Positions 18,415 to 28,300 of a DNA stretch of 64,000 nt are shown piece after piece. The position numbers and the translations under genes are program-made. Within the stretch, counting starts at the first letter, position 1, and the number at the start of each line of letters is the position of its first letter. Below the pieces are notes generated by a model. The model was given only the letters and a program-made list of their open reading frames with translations. It was not told the DNA's origin and made no database searches. This DNA comes from Paraburkholderia sartisoli (GTDB lineage Bacteria > Pseudomonadota > Gammaproteobacteria > Burkholderiales > Burkholderiaceae), in assembly GCF_900107685.1 (NCBI RefSeq), contig NZ_FNRQ01000001.1, positions 1,054,001 to 1,118,000 on the forward strand, given 5' to 3'.

Positions 18415-18690
18415 ATGACAACGCTGATGATCAAAGACCTCTCGAACGCCCAGGACCTCGACAGCAAGAAGATGAGCGCGGTGCGCGGCGGCTTCGTGCC
18501 GTTCCCGTCGAACAACTTCGTCAACATCATGCCGATCACGTTCGATTCCAGCAAGACGGCTTACGTCAAGCAGCTCAACGAGAACCAGCTTGGCTCGCAG
18601 ATCGCCACCGGTGACGGCTCGGCGTTCCTCGACAACGTCAAGACGATCTCGAATCCGTATATCGACAGCAAGAACACCGTCAACATGTAA
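18415..18690 (+). CDS. Double-glycine leader peptide precursor P5
   Basis: A 91-residue protein; GGAG lies 8 bases before the ATG. The leader MTTLMIKDLS..DLDSKKMSAVRGG ends in Gly-Gly at 25-26. The 65-residue cargo is a paralogue of P4: both carry N-N-F/Y-F/V-N, PITFD/PITVD followed by S-SK, TGDGSAFL-NV and a closing NP-ID-KNT-N block. No Cys. It stands alone 248 bases upstream of the TolC-like gene, with its own sigma-54 promoter and a double hairpin after the stop. Release by the C39 transporter is inferred from the leader. Confidence 0.83.
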   Translation: MTTLMIKDLSNAQDLDSKKMSAVRGGFVPFPSNNFVNIMPITFDSSKTAYVKQLNENQLGSQIATGDGSAFLDNVKTISNPYIDSKNTVNM

Positions 18691-18708
18691 AGCGTGACGG
18701 GGAGACCA

Positions 18709-18772
18709 CCGCGGAGACCTCGACGTCTCCGCGGACACAAGCCGGCTGCGTCATCGCGCAAGCCGGCTTTCA
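18709..18772 (+). terminator. Two consecutive hairpins after P5
   Basis: CCGCGGAGAC (18709-18718) pairs with GTCTCCGCGG (18725-18734). Directly after, AAGCCGGCT (18739-18747) pairs with AGCCGGCTT (18761-18769), followed by a short T run. Together they should separate P5 from the TolC-like gene. Confidence 0.75.
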
Positions 18773-18937
18773 TGAAAAAGACACCGCAACCAATCGTTCT
18801 TTTCATAGACCGCACCGTACTGCACCTACCCCCGCGCCAGCCGCCCGCCACGCTCCCCAGCCGGAAGACGTGCAGGACGCGCCTTGCCTGATCGCACGCG
18901 CCCGGATGCAGTGCCGCCGGATTGACCGGAGACTATC

Positions 18938-20479
18938 GTGTCAGCGTTGCTTCATTCCCCAGTCCGTCGTACCTGGCGCATCGCGTCAGCCAGCCGCCGC
19001 GTCGCGGACGACGGAGCGGGCGCCGAACCTCTCCCTGCCGCCACACACGTGGCTCATGTCGCATCCACCATCGGCACGTTCCGGGCATGCGCAGCCGTCG
19101 CGCTGTGCGCCGTGCTGCTTTCGGCGTGTGTCGACGTCAGCATGCCCGACTACAAACGTCCCGATACGCCGGCGAAAGCATCGTGGTCCGCCAAGACCGG
19201 CTCGATCGTTTCGCCTGCCGACACAATCGAACCCGACTGGTGGAAGGGCTTCCATGACCCGTACCTGAACACGCTCATCGCGAAGGCGATTGCCGGCAAC
19301 TTCGACATCAAGGTGCTGGCCGCGCGGATCGACGTGGCCGGCACGCAGATCGGCGAGGCGAAGGCCGGCGCGCTGCCGGTGATGGATCTCGGCGCGGGCG
19401 CGAATTACCAGAAGATCACCGGGCAGCCGTTTTCGCATCAGTACAACCTCGCGACCCAGGTGAGCTGGGACATCGACATCTGGGGCAAGGTCGAAAAGGG
19501 CGTGCAGGCGCAGAAGGCCGAATTTCACGCGAGCGAGGCCGACTGGCGCGCGGGCTACCTGGAACTGGTGGCGAACGTCTCGACGACCTATTTCCAGATC
19601 CTGCAGTTCGACGACCAGATCGAGCAGCAACAGAAGACGCTCGCGACGAATCGCCAGATCCTCGCGATCTACGACGGCATGAGCCGCAACGGCCTCGTGC
19701 CGAAGACACAGGTGCTGCGCCAGCAGGCGGAGATCAATCGTCTGACCAACGAACTGCTGGAACTGCGCCGCTCGCGCGACGTGGCGAACAACGCGCTGTC
19801 GACGCTGATCGGCGTGCCCGCCGGCGAATTCAGGCTGCCCACCGGCCATCTGCAGCAGCGCGTGCAGTTGCCGCCGGTGCCCGCCGGTTTGCCCGCGCAG
19901 TTGCTGTCGCGCCGGCCCGACGTGGTCGCATCCGAATTTCGCGTGCTGGAATCGTACGACCTCGTCGGCGAAGCAAAGCTCGCTCAGTTGCCGACGATCA
20001 ACCTGACCGGCCACGGCGGGACCGCCAGCTTCGCACTGACCGATCTGCTGAAATCGTTCACGTATGGCTTCATGCCGAGCATCAATATTCCGCTGCTCGA
20101 TCCAGGCGTGCGCGCGCACGTGAAAACCACGCAGGCGCAGCAGACGGTCGCGGAACAGCAATATCGCAGCACGGTCATGGCCGCGTTTGAAGAAACAGAG
20201 AGCGCGCTCGTCAATCTGAATGCGCATCGTCAGCAACGCGTCGAGTTGCAGGAAGAGGTGGCGCGGCTGCAGATCGTCGCGAACCAGATCGAGGCGCAGC
20301 TGAAAGAAGGGGTGGTGTCGCAGCTTGAAGTGTTCGAGACCGAGCGCACGTTGCTGCTGGCCCAGCAGGACCTGCTCGCCAATCATCAGCAGATTCTGTC
20401 GGACACGGTGCTGCTCTACAAGGCGCTCGGCGGCGGCTGGCCCACTGTCGACGTGCAGTTGCAGGTGAAACAGCCATGA
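18938..20479 (+). CDS. TolC/NodT-type outer-membrane efflux lipoprotein
   Basis: A 513-residue outer-membrane channel. A GTG at 18938 with GGAG upstream opens the frame; the long N-terminal region before the lipobox makes a later GTG start near 19050 possible. The lipobox AVLLSAC predicts an acylated Cys at about residue 64. The rest has the two repeated OEP halves: PDWWKGFHDPYLNTLIAKA and LSRRPDVVASEFRVL, with coiled-coil regions rich in Gln. It would form the trimeric exit duct joined to the HlyD protein at 23164-24537 and the ABC transporter. It sits 199 bases before the FHA gene, which has its own promoter. Confidence 0.9.
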   Translation: MSALLHSPVRRTWRIASASRRVADDGAGAEPLPAATHVAHVASTIGTFRACAAVALCAVLLSACVDVSMPDYKRPDTPAKASWSAKTGSIVSPADTIEPDWWKGFHDPYLNTLIAKAIAGNFDIKVLAARIDVAGTQIGEAKAGALPVMDLGAGANYQKITGQPFSHQYNLATQVSWDIDIWGKVEKGVQAQKAEFHASEADWRAGYLELVANVSTTYFQILQFDDQIEQQQKTLATNRQILAIYDGMSRNGLVPKTQVLRQQAEINRLTNELLELRRSRDVANNALSTLIGVPAGEFRLPTGHLQQRVQLPPVPAGLPAQLLSRRPDVVASEFRVLESYDLVGEAKLAQLPTINLTGHGGTASFALTDLLKSFTYGFMPSINIPLLDPGVRAHVKTTQAQQTVAEQQYRSTVMAAFEETESALVNLNAHRQQRVELQEEVARLQIVANQIEAQLKEGVVSQLEVFETERTLLLAQQDLLANHQQILSDTVLLYKALGGGWPTVDVQLQVKQP

Positions 20480-20547
20480 GCCGGCGAGGTGGCGCACAAG
20501 CGCAGGGTGAGCGGTCGCCCACGCGGTTCATCTTCGGTGCCGGACAA

Positions 20548-20575
20548 TTGACTACCGCGATGCGTGACTTACAAT
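20548..20575 (+). promoter_or_regulatory. Sigma-70-like promoter of the FHA-HlyD-PpiC-ABC-activator operon
   Basis: TTGACT at 20548-20553 and TACAAT at 20570-20575 are 16 bases apart. The first gene of the operon starts about 100 bases downstream. This suggests that the export machinery is made constitutively or separately, while the peptides depend on sigma-54. Confidence 0.6.
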
Positions 20576-20678
20576 CTTTATGTGACCGCGGCCCTCACGC
20601 TCGGGCCCGTCACGCGGTACTCGCCGCGGATCAGAGCGGCGCGCCCCTGACGCATTCGCGTCGGCAGGTAAACGCTTA

Positions 20679-23186
20679 GTGATCCAGATCATGACTCCAG
20701 GCGAAGTCCAGACTGCCGAGGCGCGCACCACCCTGGACCCGGCGTTCGACGTCGTGCTCTCGCCGGTGTCGCACCCGGCGCTCGGTGCGATCCGGATCAT
20801 CGACACGCTCTTTGCGATTGGCCGCAGCGAACCGCCGTTCGTCGATTACCCGCGCGAACTGCTCACCCGCCTGTCGCGCCGGCACGCACGCATCTTCACC
20901 GAACACGGCGCGGTCTACGTCGCGGATCTCGACAGCAAGAACGGCACGACGCTCAACGGCAAGCCCATACGGCAGACGCCTGGCCGCGTGCGCGCGGGCG
21001 ACGAGCTGTGTTTTGGCGGCGAGCTGTCGTACCGCATCGGCATCGAACCGCGCGCGCGCATCGTCGCTGCCCAGGCCGCGCAGCCGGCTGGCCTCACGCT
21101 CGTGCCCGAGCGCGACGACCTGGGTCTGTTGCCCGTCGACGTCCGTGCGTTTCCGTTTCTGGTCAGCAAGGCCGACGACGTTTTCGCGCGCTACAAGGCG
21201 CGTTATCCGCATCAGGTCAATTACATTTCGCGGCGCCACGCGCATATTTTCGTGCGCGCGGGCGATCTCCATGTCGAGGATCTGGGCAGCACGAACGGCA
21301 CGTTCGTCAACGGCAGGCGGCTCGACGAGTCGGCGCATGTGCTGCAGGAAGGCGACCTCCTTGCATTCGGCGGCGATCACTTCGTCTACAGGGTGAAGCT
21401 GCAGCAGACACCCGAATTCGAGCCGACCGTGACCCAGATGATTGCCTCCCCGCCGATCGAGGAATTCGACGCCGACAAGACCACCTTCGTCGGCGCCGCG
21501 CATTCGTTCCTCGATATTTTCTGCGTCGACCAGGCGCGGCAGCGCGAAGACGAAGTCAACGAAGCGACGAAACCCGATCCCGATGACACGAAGCGCGACA
21601 CGCGTGCGCACCGCGCGCAGCGGCGCTGGCGCGTGCTGGCGACGGAGCTTTCGAACGCGTTCTCGGGCGGCGAGCGTCTCGCGACACGGCGTGCCGCGTG
21701 GTCGGCGCTCGCGGGCGTGATCGTGGTGGCGGGTATCGGCGTGGCGCTGTATATGAGGGGCGCATCCGAGCGCGAACTGAAGAACCTGCTCGCGGCGGGC
21801 GACTACGAACAGGCGCTCGCCGTCGCGAACGACGACGTGCGGCAGCACCCGACGGACGCGCATCTGAAGGCGCTGGCAAGCGAAGCGCTGTTGAAGGCGA
21901 AGGTGCCCGACTGGCTCGCCGCGCTGCAAAAGCGTGAATTCGACCGCGCCGATACGCTGCTTGGCAACATCAGGACGCCGGGCGCGGTGAATCCGGATGC
22001 GACATCGCTTGTCGGCGAGCTGCAATGGGTGGGCGATCTCGAACGCTTCGTGGTCGGGCGCGGCGGCCCGGATGCGCCGATCCGCATCTACGCCGACGAA
22101 GGCCGGATCGGCAATCTGCTAGGACGCTGGGAAGACGATGCGCGGGCTCACCAGCGCGCGCTCGACCGGATCGCGTCGTACGTGCCCGCGTTCGCGGACC
22201 CTTACGCGCAGGCGTTGAGCCATCTGCGCAAGCTGCAAAGCGACGACGCCGTGTATCTCGCCGCGATCAGCCGCCTGAACGCGACGATCGGCACCGAGCT
22301 CGCGCGCGACAAACCCGATGCGTTGCTCCCCGTGCTCGACGACTACGCGCAGCGTTATCCGCGGCTCGCTGGCCTCGAGCGCGTGCGCGACGACCTGAAG
22401 GCCTACACCGAACTGCTGGGCGACGCCGTCGCGCGAAAGCTCACGCCGCTGCTTGCGCTAATGAAACACGCGCGTTTCCAGACGCCGCCGTTCGAGGCGC
22501 AATACGCGCGGCTGGTGGCGAGCCGTCTGCCTTCAACCGACGTCATCCAGCGGCACGACGCGGTAACGGCCGCGTGGCAGCGCGGCGACGGGTTGCAGGC
22601 GCTGGCCGCGTTGCAGGCCATTCCCGCGAACCCGTGGTCCGACGTGCTGGCGGCCGAACAGGCCCATAAGAAGGCGGTGTTCGATCAGTACGCCGACCTG
22701 CGGAAATCGCGCGGCACGAAGGACTATGACGAGCGCCTGCTGTCGTTCTACGCCGCGCTCGACCCGGCGGACGATACCTGGTTCATGCACGCGATCGAAG
22801 CGGATGTCACCGCGACGCACGACAAGGCGCTGGCCCGCGCGCAGGATCTGCTGACGCGCGCGCAGACCGAATGGCGCCAGTACCGCGCGAACGGCGCGAT
22901 CGGCGGCACGCAGCGGCTCGAATCCGGCATCTCCGGCGGCTTTCGCAGCCAGGCGCACCTGCTTTCCGATGCACAGTCGCTCGCGCGGCAGGGCATGCGC
23001 ATCTATACGCAGCTAAAGGCCGACCATCCGTCCGGCTGGGAAACGCTGCTTGCCGACATCGACGCCGAAGCCGACATGCAGCGCCGCTCGTTGCAGGAGT
23101 TGCGCATGGTGCTCGAACCCGGACTGTTGAAGTCGAAGCTGGCACTCATCGGAGGCGACGGCAGTGAAACGCGACAGTCACCCTGA
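20679..23186 (+). CDS. Membrane protein with two FHA domains and a TPR-like region
   Basis: An 835-residue protein starting at GTG 20679 (an ATG 4 codons later is possible). Two forkhead-associated domains are clear: one at about 25-120 (LSRRHARIF, DLDSKNGTTLNG) and one at about 140-245 (ISRRHAHIF, DLGSTNGTFVNG). Both keep the Ser-Arg-Arg-His and N-G residues that hold phosphothreonine. After a charged linker there is one transmembrane helix at about 345-365 (GVIVVAGIGVALYM). The remaining 460 residues are helical and TPR-like, probably periplasmic, and start with ERELKNLLAAGDYEQALAVA. It could read phosphorylation by the kinase at 9668-11794 and pass it to the export complex. Its end overlaps the HlyD gene by 23 bases. 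Confidence 0.9.
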   Translation: MIQIMTPGEVQTAEARTTLDPAFDVVLSPVSHPALGAIRIIDTLFAIGRSEPPFVDYPRELLTRLSRRHARIFTEHGAVYVADLDSKNGTTLNGKPIRQTPGRVRAGDELCFGGELSYRIGIEPRARIVAAQAAQPAGLTLVPERDDLGLLPVDVRAFPFLVSKADDVFARYKARYPHQVNYISRRHAHIFVRAGDLHVEDLGSTNGTFVNGRRLDESAHVLQEGDLLAFGGDHFVYRVKLQQTPEFEPTVTQMIASPPIEEFDADKTTFVGAAHSFLDIFCVDQARQREDEVNEATKPDPDDTKRDTRAHRAQRRWRVLATELSNAFSGGERLATRRAAWSALAGVIVVAGIGVALYMRGASERELKNLLAAGDYEQALAVANDDVRQHPTDAHLKALASEALLKAKVPDWLAALQKREFDRADTLLGNIRTPGAVNPDATSLVGELQWVGDLERFVVGRGGPDAPIRIYADEGRIGNLLGRWEDDARAHQRALDRIASYVPAFADPYAQALSHLRKLQSDDAVYLAAISRLNATIGTELARDKPDALLPVLDDYAQRYPRLAGLERVRDDLKAYTELLGDAVARKLTPLLALMKHARFQTPPFEAQYARLVASRLPSTDVIQRHDAVTAAWQRGDGLQALAALQAIPANPWSDVLAAEQAHKKAVFDQYADLRKSRGTKDYDERLLSFYAALDPADDTWFMHAIEADVTATHDKALARAQDLLTRAQTEWRQYRANGAIGGTQRLESGISGGFRSQAHLLSDAQSLARQGMRIYTQLKADHPSGWETLLADIDAEADMQRRSLQELRMVLEPGLLKSKLALIGGDGSETRQSP

Positions 23187-24537
23187 ATTGCTGTCGGAGG
23201 CGCTGGCGGACCACAGCGCCGAGGGCATCGCGATCCTGATGGCCGAACCCGTCAAGCTCGCCCGTGCGCTGATCCTGGCGATGGCGGGGCTGGTGGTCGT
23301 CGGGCTGCTGTGGTCGTTCGTCGGCCGCGCGGATGTGATCGTGAGCGCGCCCGGCACGCTCTCGCCGGAATCGGACGTGCGGCGCTTCTATGCGCCGATC
23401 GACGGCGAACTGGCCGACGTCTACATCGCCGAGGGCCAGCCCGTGTCGAAAGGCGACGTGCTTGCGCGGCTCAACGCGCGCGGCGCGATCGAGGCGGCGA
23501 GCAACGCACTCCAGGCGCAGCTGAAACTCGAGGACGCCGAGCGCGAATGGCAGCAGTTTCCGGCAAAGAAGGCGCTGATGCAACGCAAGGTCGCGGCGCT
23601 CAAGGACCAGATCGACGTGGAAGCGCGCCAGCACGAAACGCGTGTCGCCGAAGGCACGACGAAGCTCGCCGAAGGGCAGAAAGCCGAACTGGATGAGGCG
23701 CGCAGCATCCTCGACAACGCGCGACGCTCGCGCGACGCGGCGCGCCAGGAACTCGACAGCTATTCGCGGCTCTTCGCGCAGCCAGGCGGCGGCGGTATCG
23801 CGGAGCTTCAGGTGGAGGCGAAGCGCACCGCGTATCTGGCGGCGGAAAACGCGTATCGCGTCGCGCAGTCGAAGCTCGCGGAACTGGACTTCCGTTTGAG
23901 CCACGAATACACGCAGGCGAACGCGCAACTCGAAACGAGCGGGCAGGAGACCACCAATCTGCAGATCCAGTACGACGCCGCCGTGCGCGAAATCGCCACC
24001 ACCGAGGACAAGCTGCGGTTGCAGGTGCAAACCGCGCGGCTCGTCGCGGACGCCGCGGCGCGCATTCGCTTCGAGAACATCGACAAGGACAACTTCCTGC
24101 TGATTCTCGCGCCGGCTTCGGGCGTGATCACGGATGTCACGTCGACGCAGCCCGGCGACAAGATCCAGGCGAACGCGCCGCTTGGCGGCATTGCGCCCAA
24201 GGACGCCCGCCAGGTGCTGAAGATCGAGATTCCCGAGCACGACCGCGCGTTCCTGCACGAAGGCCTGCCGGTCAAGATGAAATTCAACGCGTTTCCTTAT
24301 CAGCGTTACGGGCTGATCAGCGGCACGCTTGCGTTCATATCGCCCGCGACGAAGCCTTCGGCGGTTGACAAGCAGCCTGTCTACGAAGGCCGCGTCACGC
24401 TCGACAAGAACTACTACCAGATCGCGGACACCCGTTATCCGTTGCGCTACGGCATGACGGCGACCGCCGAGATCGTCGTGCGCGAAAGGCGCCTGATCGA
24501 TCTGGGCCTCGATCCGTTCCGGCAGATTGCGGGCTGA
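23164..24537 (+). CDS. HlyD-family periplasmic adaptor of the peptide exporter
   Basis: A 457-residue membrane fusion protein. A short cytoplasmic N terminus, one inner-membrane helix at about 32-53 (LILAMAGLVVVGLLWSFVG), a first lipoyl half (FYAPIDGELADVYIAEGQPVSKGD), a long coiled-coil hairpin at about 105-310 and the second lipoyl/beta-barrel part (ASGVITDVTSTQPGDKI, LKIEIPEHDRAFLHEGLPV). This arrangement links an inner-membrane ABC exporter to a TolC channel. The gene overlaps the FHA gene by 23 bases, so translation is coupled. A GC-rich hairpin (GGCCGCGC at 24574-24581 with GCGCGGCC at 24588-24595) lies in the 78-base gap to the next gene. Confidence 0.92.
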   Translation: MKRDSHPELLSEALADHSAEGIAILMAEPVKLARALILAMAGLVVVGLLWSFVGRADVIVSAPGTLSPESDVRRFYAPIDGELADVYIAEGQPVSKGDVLARLNARGAIEAASNALQAQLKLEDAEREWQQFPAKKALMQRKVAALKDQIDVEARQHETRVAEGTTKLAEGQKAELDEARSILDNARRSRDAARQELDSYSRLFAQPGGGGIAELQVEAKRTAYLAAENAYRVAQSKLAELDFRLSHEYTQANAQLETSGQETTNLQIQYDAAVREIATTEDKLRLQVQTARLVADAAARIRFENIDKDNFLLILAPASGVITDVTSTQPGDKIQANAPLGGIAPKDARQVLKIEIPEHDRAFLHEGLPVKMKFNAFPYQRYGLISGTLAFISPATKPSAVDKQPVYEGRVTLDKNYYQIADTRYPLRYGMTATAEIVVRERRLIDLGLDPFRQIAG

Positions 24538-24615
24538 TCGACGCGCGAGGTTGCAGCACCGAAAAGAACCGAAGGCCGCGCGCGGGTGCGCGGCCCAACC
24601 TGAGGAGCGGACGAG

Positions 24616-25368
24616 ATGACCGCGATAGTGCGAATCGATGAAGAAGTCGTGGACGTCGCCGAATTTATCCGGTTGCTTAAACTGACCGGCCAGTTCGAAA
24701 GCCTGATCGAGCAGCTCGTGCGCGACAAGCTCACCGTGCATGCGGCGAAGAAGCAGGGCATCACCGTCACCGCCGACGAAATCCAGCAGCGCGCCGACCA
24801 GTTTCGCCGCGTGCGCGGCCTGCATCGCGCGACCGACATGAACCAGTACCTCGACGCGCTCAACGTGAGCCTCGACGAGTTCGAGGCGTTCATCACCGAC
24901 GGGCTGTATCAGGAAAAGATGCTCGACCAGGTCGGCAACGAAGCGGCGATCGAGGAATACTTCTCGCTGAATTCACCGAAGTTTGACGCGATCGAAGTGA
25001 GCCATATCGTGCTGGACAGCGAGGGCAAGGCGAAGGAAATGATCTCGTACCTGAACGACGATCCCGAAAGCTTCGCCGGAATGGCGCGTGAACATTCCAT
25101 CGCGGATACGCGCGAAGCGGGCGGCGTGATCGGCAAGGTGCTGCGCGGATCGCTGAAACCCGATATCGAGGCGAAGATTTTCAACGCACAGGTGGGCGAC
25201 CTGCTCGGGCCGTTTCCTTCACCAGACCGTTCCTGCTATGAGATTTTCGCGGTGACCGCGAAATATCCCGCGACGCTCGATGCGGACGTCGCCGCCGAAG
25301 TGAGGCGTCTGCTGCGCGAAGGCTGGCTGATCGCGCGTTCGCAGGAACACGTGATCGAGGCGCGCTAG
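24616..25368 (+). CDS. Parvulin-type peptidyl-prolyl isomerase without signal peptide
   Basis: A 250-residue protein with the SurA/PpiC layout: an N-terminal helical chaperone part (about 1-115, with LIEQLVRDKLTVHAAKKQGITVTADEI) and a parvulin domain (about 125-215: VSHIVLDSEGKAKEMI, FAGMAREHSIADTREAGGVIG, GDLLGPFPSPD). No signal peptide or membrane helix, so it should act in the cytosol. GAGGAGCGG precedes the ATG. It lies 4 bases before the exporter gene. Acting on Pro- or Asn-Pro-containing precursors (P2, P4, P5) before or during C39 processing is a reasonable inference. Similar genes accompany C39 exporters in cyanobacterial bacteriocin clusters, as far as I recall. Confidence 0.88.
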   Translation: MTAIVRIDEEVVDVAEFIRLLKLTGQFESLIEQLVRDKLTVHAAKKQGITVTADEIQQRADQFRRVRGLHRATDMNQYLDALNVSLDEFEAFITDGLYQEKMLDQVGNEAAIEEYFSLNSPKFDAIEVSHIVLDSEGKAKEMISYLNDDPESFAGMAREHSIADTREAGGVIGKVLRGSLKPDIEAKIFNAQVGDLLGPFPSPDRSCYEIFAVTAKYPATLDADVAAEVRRLLREGWLIARSQEHVIEAR

Positions 25369-25372
25369 GCCC

Positions 25373-28300
25373 ATGGACGCGCCCCAGACCACGCCCTCGG
25401 CGGCCGGGTTTCTCTCCACGGTCGAGATTCTCTCGCCGTTCTCGCACGACGAACTCGAACGCCTCGCGGAACACGCGCAGTCGCGCTTCTATTCGTTTGG
25501 CGAAACCGTGTGCAACGCGGGCGAGCCGGCAGAGGGTCTCTTTGTGATCCGTTCAGGATCGGTGCGCATCTTTACCGAGGAGCACGGCAAGGAAATCAGC
25601 ATGGGCGTGCGCAAGGCGGGCGAAATTTTCGCCGATATCGCGATGCTGCGCGCGTATATGCATGAATCGTCGGTGCGTGCGTCGGCGAAGACTGAGTTGC
25701 TGTTCATTCCGCGCGGCGCGATCGAGCCGGTGATCGCGGGCAACCAGGCGGCGATGGCGTTCATCGCGAGCTATGTCGCGATCAGTTCGGCGGGCGGCTT
25801 TGTCGCGCAGCTGTTCGATTTGCGCGGCAAGCTGAACAAGGCCGAGCTCGAGGAATACGTGCGCAGCGTCGGCGTGAAGCGCGTGACGGCCGGCAAGGAA
25901 ATCCTCAAGCAGGACGCACGCGACGACCGCCGTCTTTACGTCGTGCGTCAGGGGGAGGTGCGGATCGTCCGCACCGAGGATGGCAACGAATACACGCTTG
26001 CGACGCTCAAGGAAGGCGAAATCTTCGGCGAGAAAGCGTGCCTGATGCGCCAGGAGCAGATGGCTTCCGTGGTGGCGACAACCGATACGCGCCTGCTGGT
26101 GATTCCCGAGCGCACCGTCCACTTCATTCTGGAGCGCAATCCGAAACTGCGCGAGGTGCTCGACGAGCGCATCCGTTATGGCGATCGCGAACTGCAACGT
26201 CAGAAACGCATCGAGCAGCGTCGCAAGCTGCCGTTGATGCTCGACCTTCATACGAAGCCGGAGTTCGGCGAAAAGATCATCAGGCGTTTCGCGCTCGTCG
26301 AACAGGCAGAGGAAATGGACTGCGGCGCGGCGTGCCTCGCGATGGTGTGCCGCCATTACGGCATTCCAATGACGTTAGGCAAGCTGCGCGAACTCGCGAA
26401 CGTGACGACGCAGGGCGCGACGCTGGACAGCCTCGCGCGCGCCGGTGAATCGCTGGGCTTTACCGCGCGCGGCGTGCAATGCACGTTCGATTCGCTGCGC
26501 GGCTTCGACCTGCCGTTCATCGTGCATTGGGAGGGCTATCACTATGTCGTCGTGTACGGCCTGTCGAAAGATTACGTGTGGGTGGCCGATCCCGCGCTCG
26601 GCTTTCGCAAGCTCACGGTCGAAGACTTCGAGCGTGGCTGGAGCGGGACCTGTCTCGTGTTCACGGCGGGCCCGGATCTCGTGCAGATCTCGGCGTCGCG
26701 CTCGCCGTGGATCCGCTTTGTCGGATACCTCACGCCGTACAAGAAAATTCTCGCGTACCTGTTTCTTGCGACCTTCGTGATCCAGGTGCTGGGCGTGATT
26801 CCGCCGCTCATCATCCAGAACATACTCGACGGCGTGATCGTGCATCAGAACGTGAGCCTGCTGCATCTGCTGATCGTCGGGCTGATCATCTCGAACGTGT
26901 TTTCGCAGCTGATGTCGTCGATCCGCGCGTACCTCGCGAACTTCATGGTGCGCAACATGGACTTCGCGATGATGTCGCAGTTCTTCAGGCACACGCTGTC
27001 GCTGCCGTTCTCGTTCTTTGCAAAACGCAAGACCGGCGACATCTTCGCGCGCTTCCAGGAGAACCTGACGATCCGCGCGTTCCTGACCGAATCGACGGTG
27101 ACCACCGCGCTCAACCTGCTGATGGTGTTCATCTACTTCTCGATCATGTTCTTCTATAACGTCAAGATGACGCTGGTGCTGATCGCGTTCGTGATTCCGA
27201 TCATGGCGCTCACGGCGATCGCCACGCCGAGGATCAAGCGCTATGCGCGCGACTCGTTCACCGCATCGACCGATTCGAAGTCGTTTCTCATGGAGGCGCT
27301 CGCGGGCGTCGAGACGGTGAAGGGCATGGGCATCGAGCGGCCGGTGCGTCTGCGCTGGGAAAAGAAGTATGCGAAGGCGCTCGAGGTGCAGTATCGCGCG
27401 CACGCGTTCAGCATTCTGGTCGGGCTCGGCAGCCAGTTGCTGAACGCCGCGACGACGATCGCGATCCTGTGGGTCGGCGCGAATCTCGTGCTGGCGCGCG
27501 AGATGACGATCGGCCAGCTGATTGCGTTCAACGCGTTCATGGGCAGCGTGCTGAGCCCGCTGATGGGTCTCGTCGGATTGTGGAGCATGCTGAACGATGC
27601 GGGCGTCGCGATGGAGCGGCTCGGCGACGTGCTCGATATCGAACCGGAACAGAAGCCGCAGGACCTGGCGTCCCGCGTGATGCTGCCCGACCTGCAAGGC
27701 GAAATCAGCCTGAACGGCGTGTACTTCCGTTATGGCGACAGCGACAGCGCGTACGTGCTCGAAAACATCAGCTTCGATATCAAGCCGGGCGAACTCGTTG
27801 CCATTGTCGGGCGCAGCGGGTCGGGCAAGACCACGCTTGCGAAACTGCTCGTGGGGTTTTACGCGCCTTCGGAAGGCAGGATGTCGGTGGACGGCTACGA
27901 CCTCAACGTGATCGACAAGGCGTATTACCGCGCGCAGATCGGCTACGTGATGCAGAGCAATCTGCTGTTTTCGGGCACGATCGCGGAGAACATCGCGAGC
28001 GGAGACGACACGCCCGACCGCCGCCGCATCGAGGAAGTCGCGAAAATGGCCGACGCGCATGCGTTCATCAGCAAGATGCCGCTCGGCTACGAACAGATTG
28101 TCGGCGAGCGCGGTATCGGCCTGTCGGGCGGCCAGATCCAGCGGATGTGCATCGCCCGCGCGCTGTATCACGACCCGCGTCTGCTGGTGTTCGACGAAGC
28201 GACGTCGGCACTCGATTCGCAGTCGGAGAGCAATATTCTCGGCAACATGCACGACATCCTGAAGGGACGCACGGCGGTCATCATCGCGCACCGGCTTAGC

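Noticed and set aside
18986..20497. 503-codon minus-strand frame opposite the TolC-like gene
   Set aside because: No motif; antisense shadow.
22025..22669. 214-codon frame inside the FHA gene in another frame
   Set aside because: Out-of-frame shadow; the FHA protein is continuous across it.
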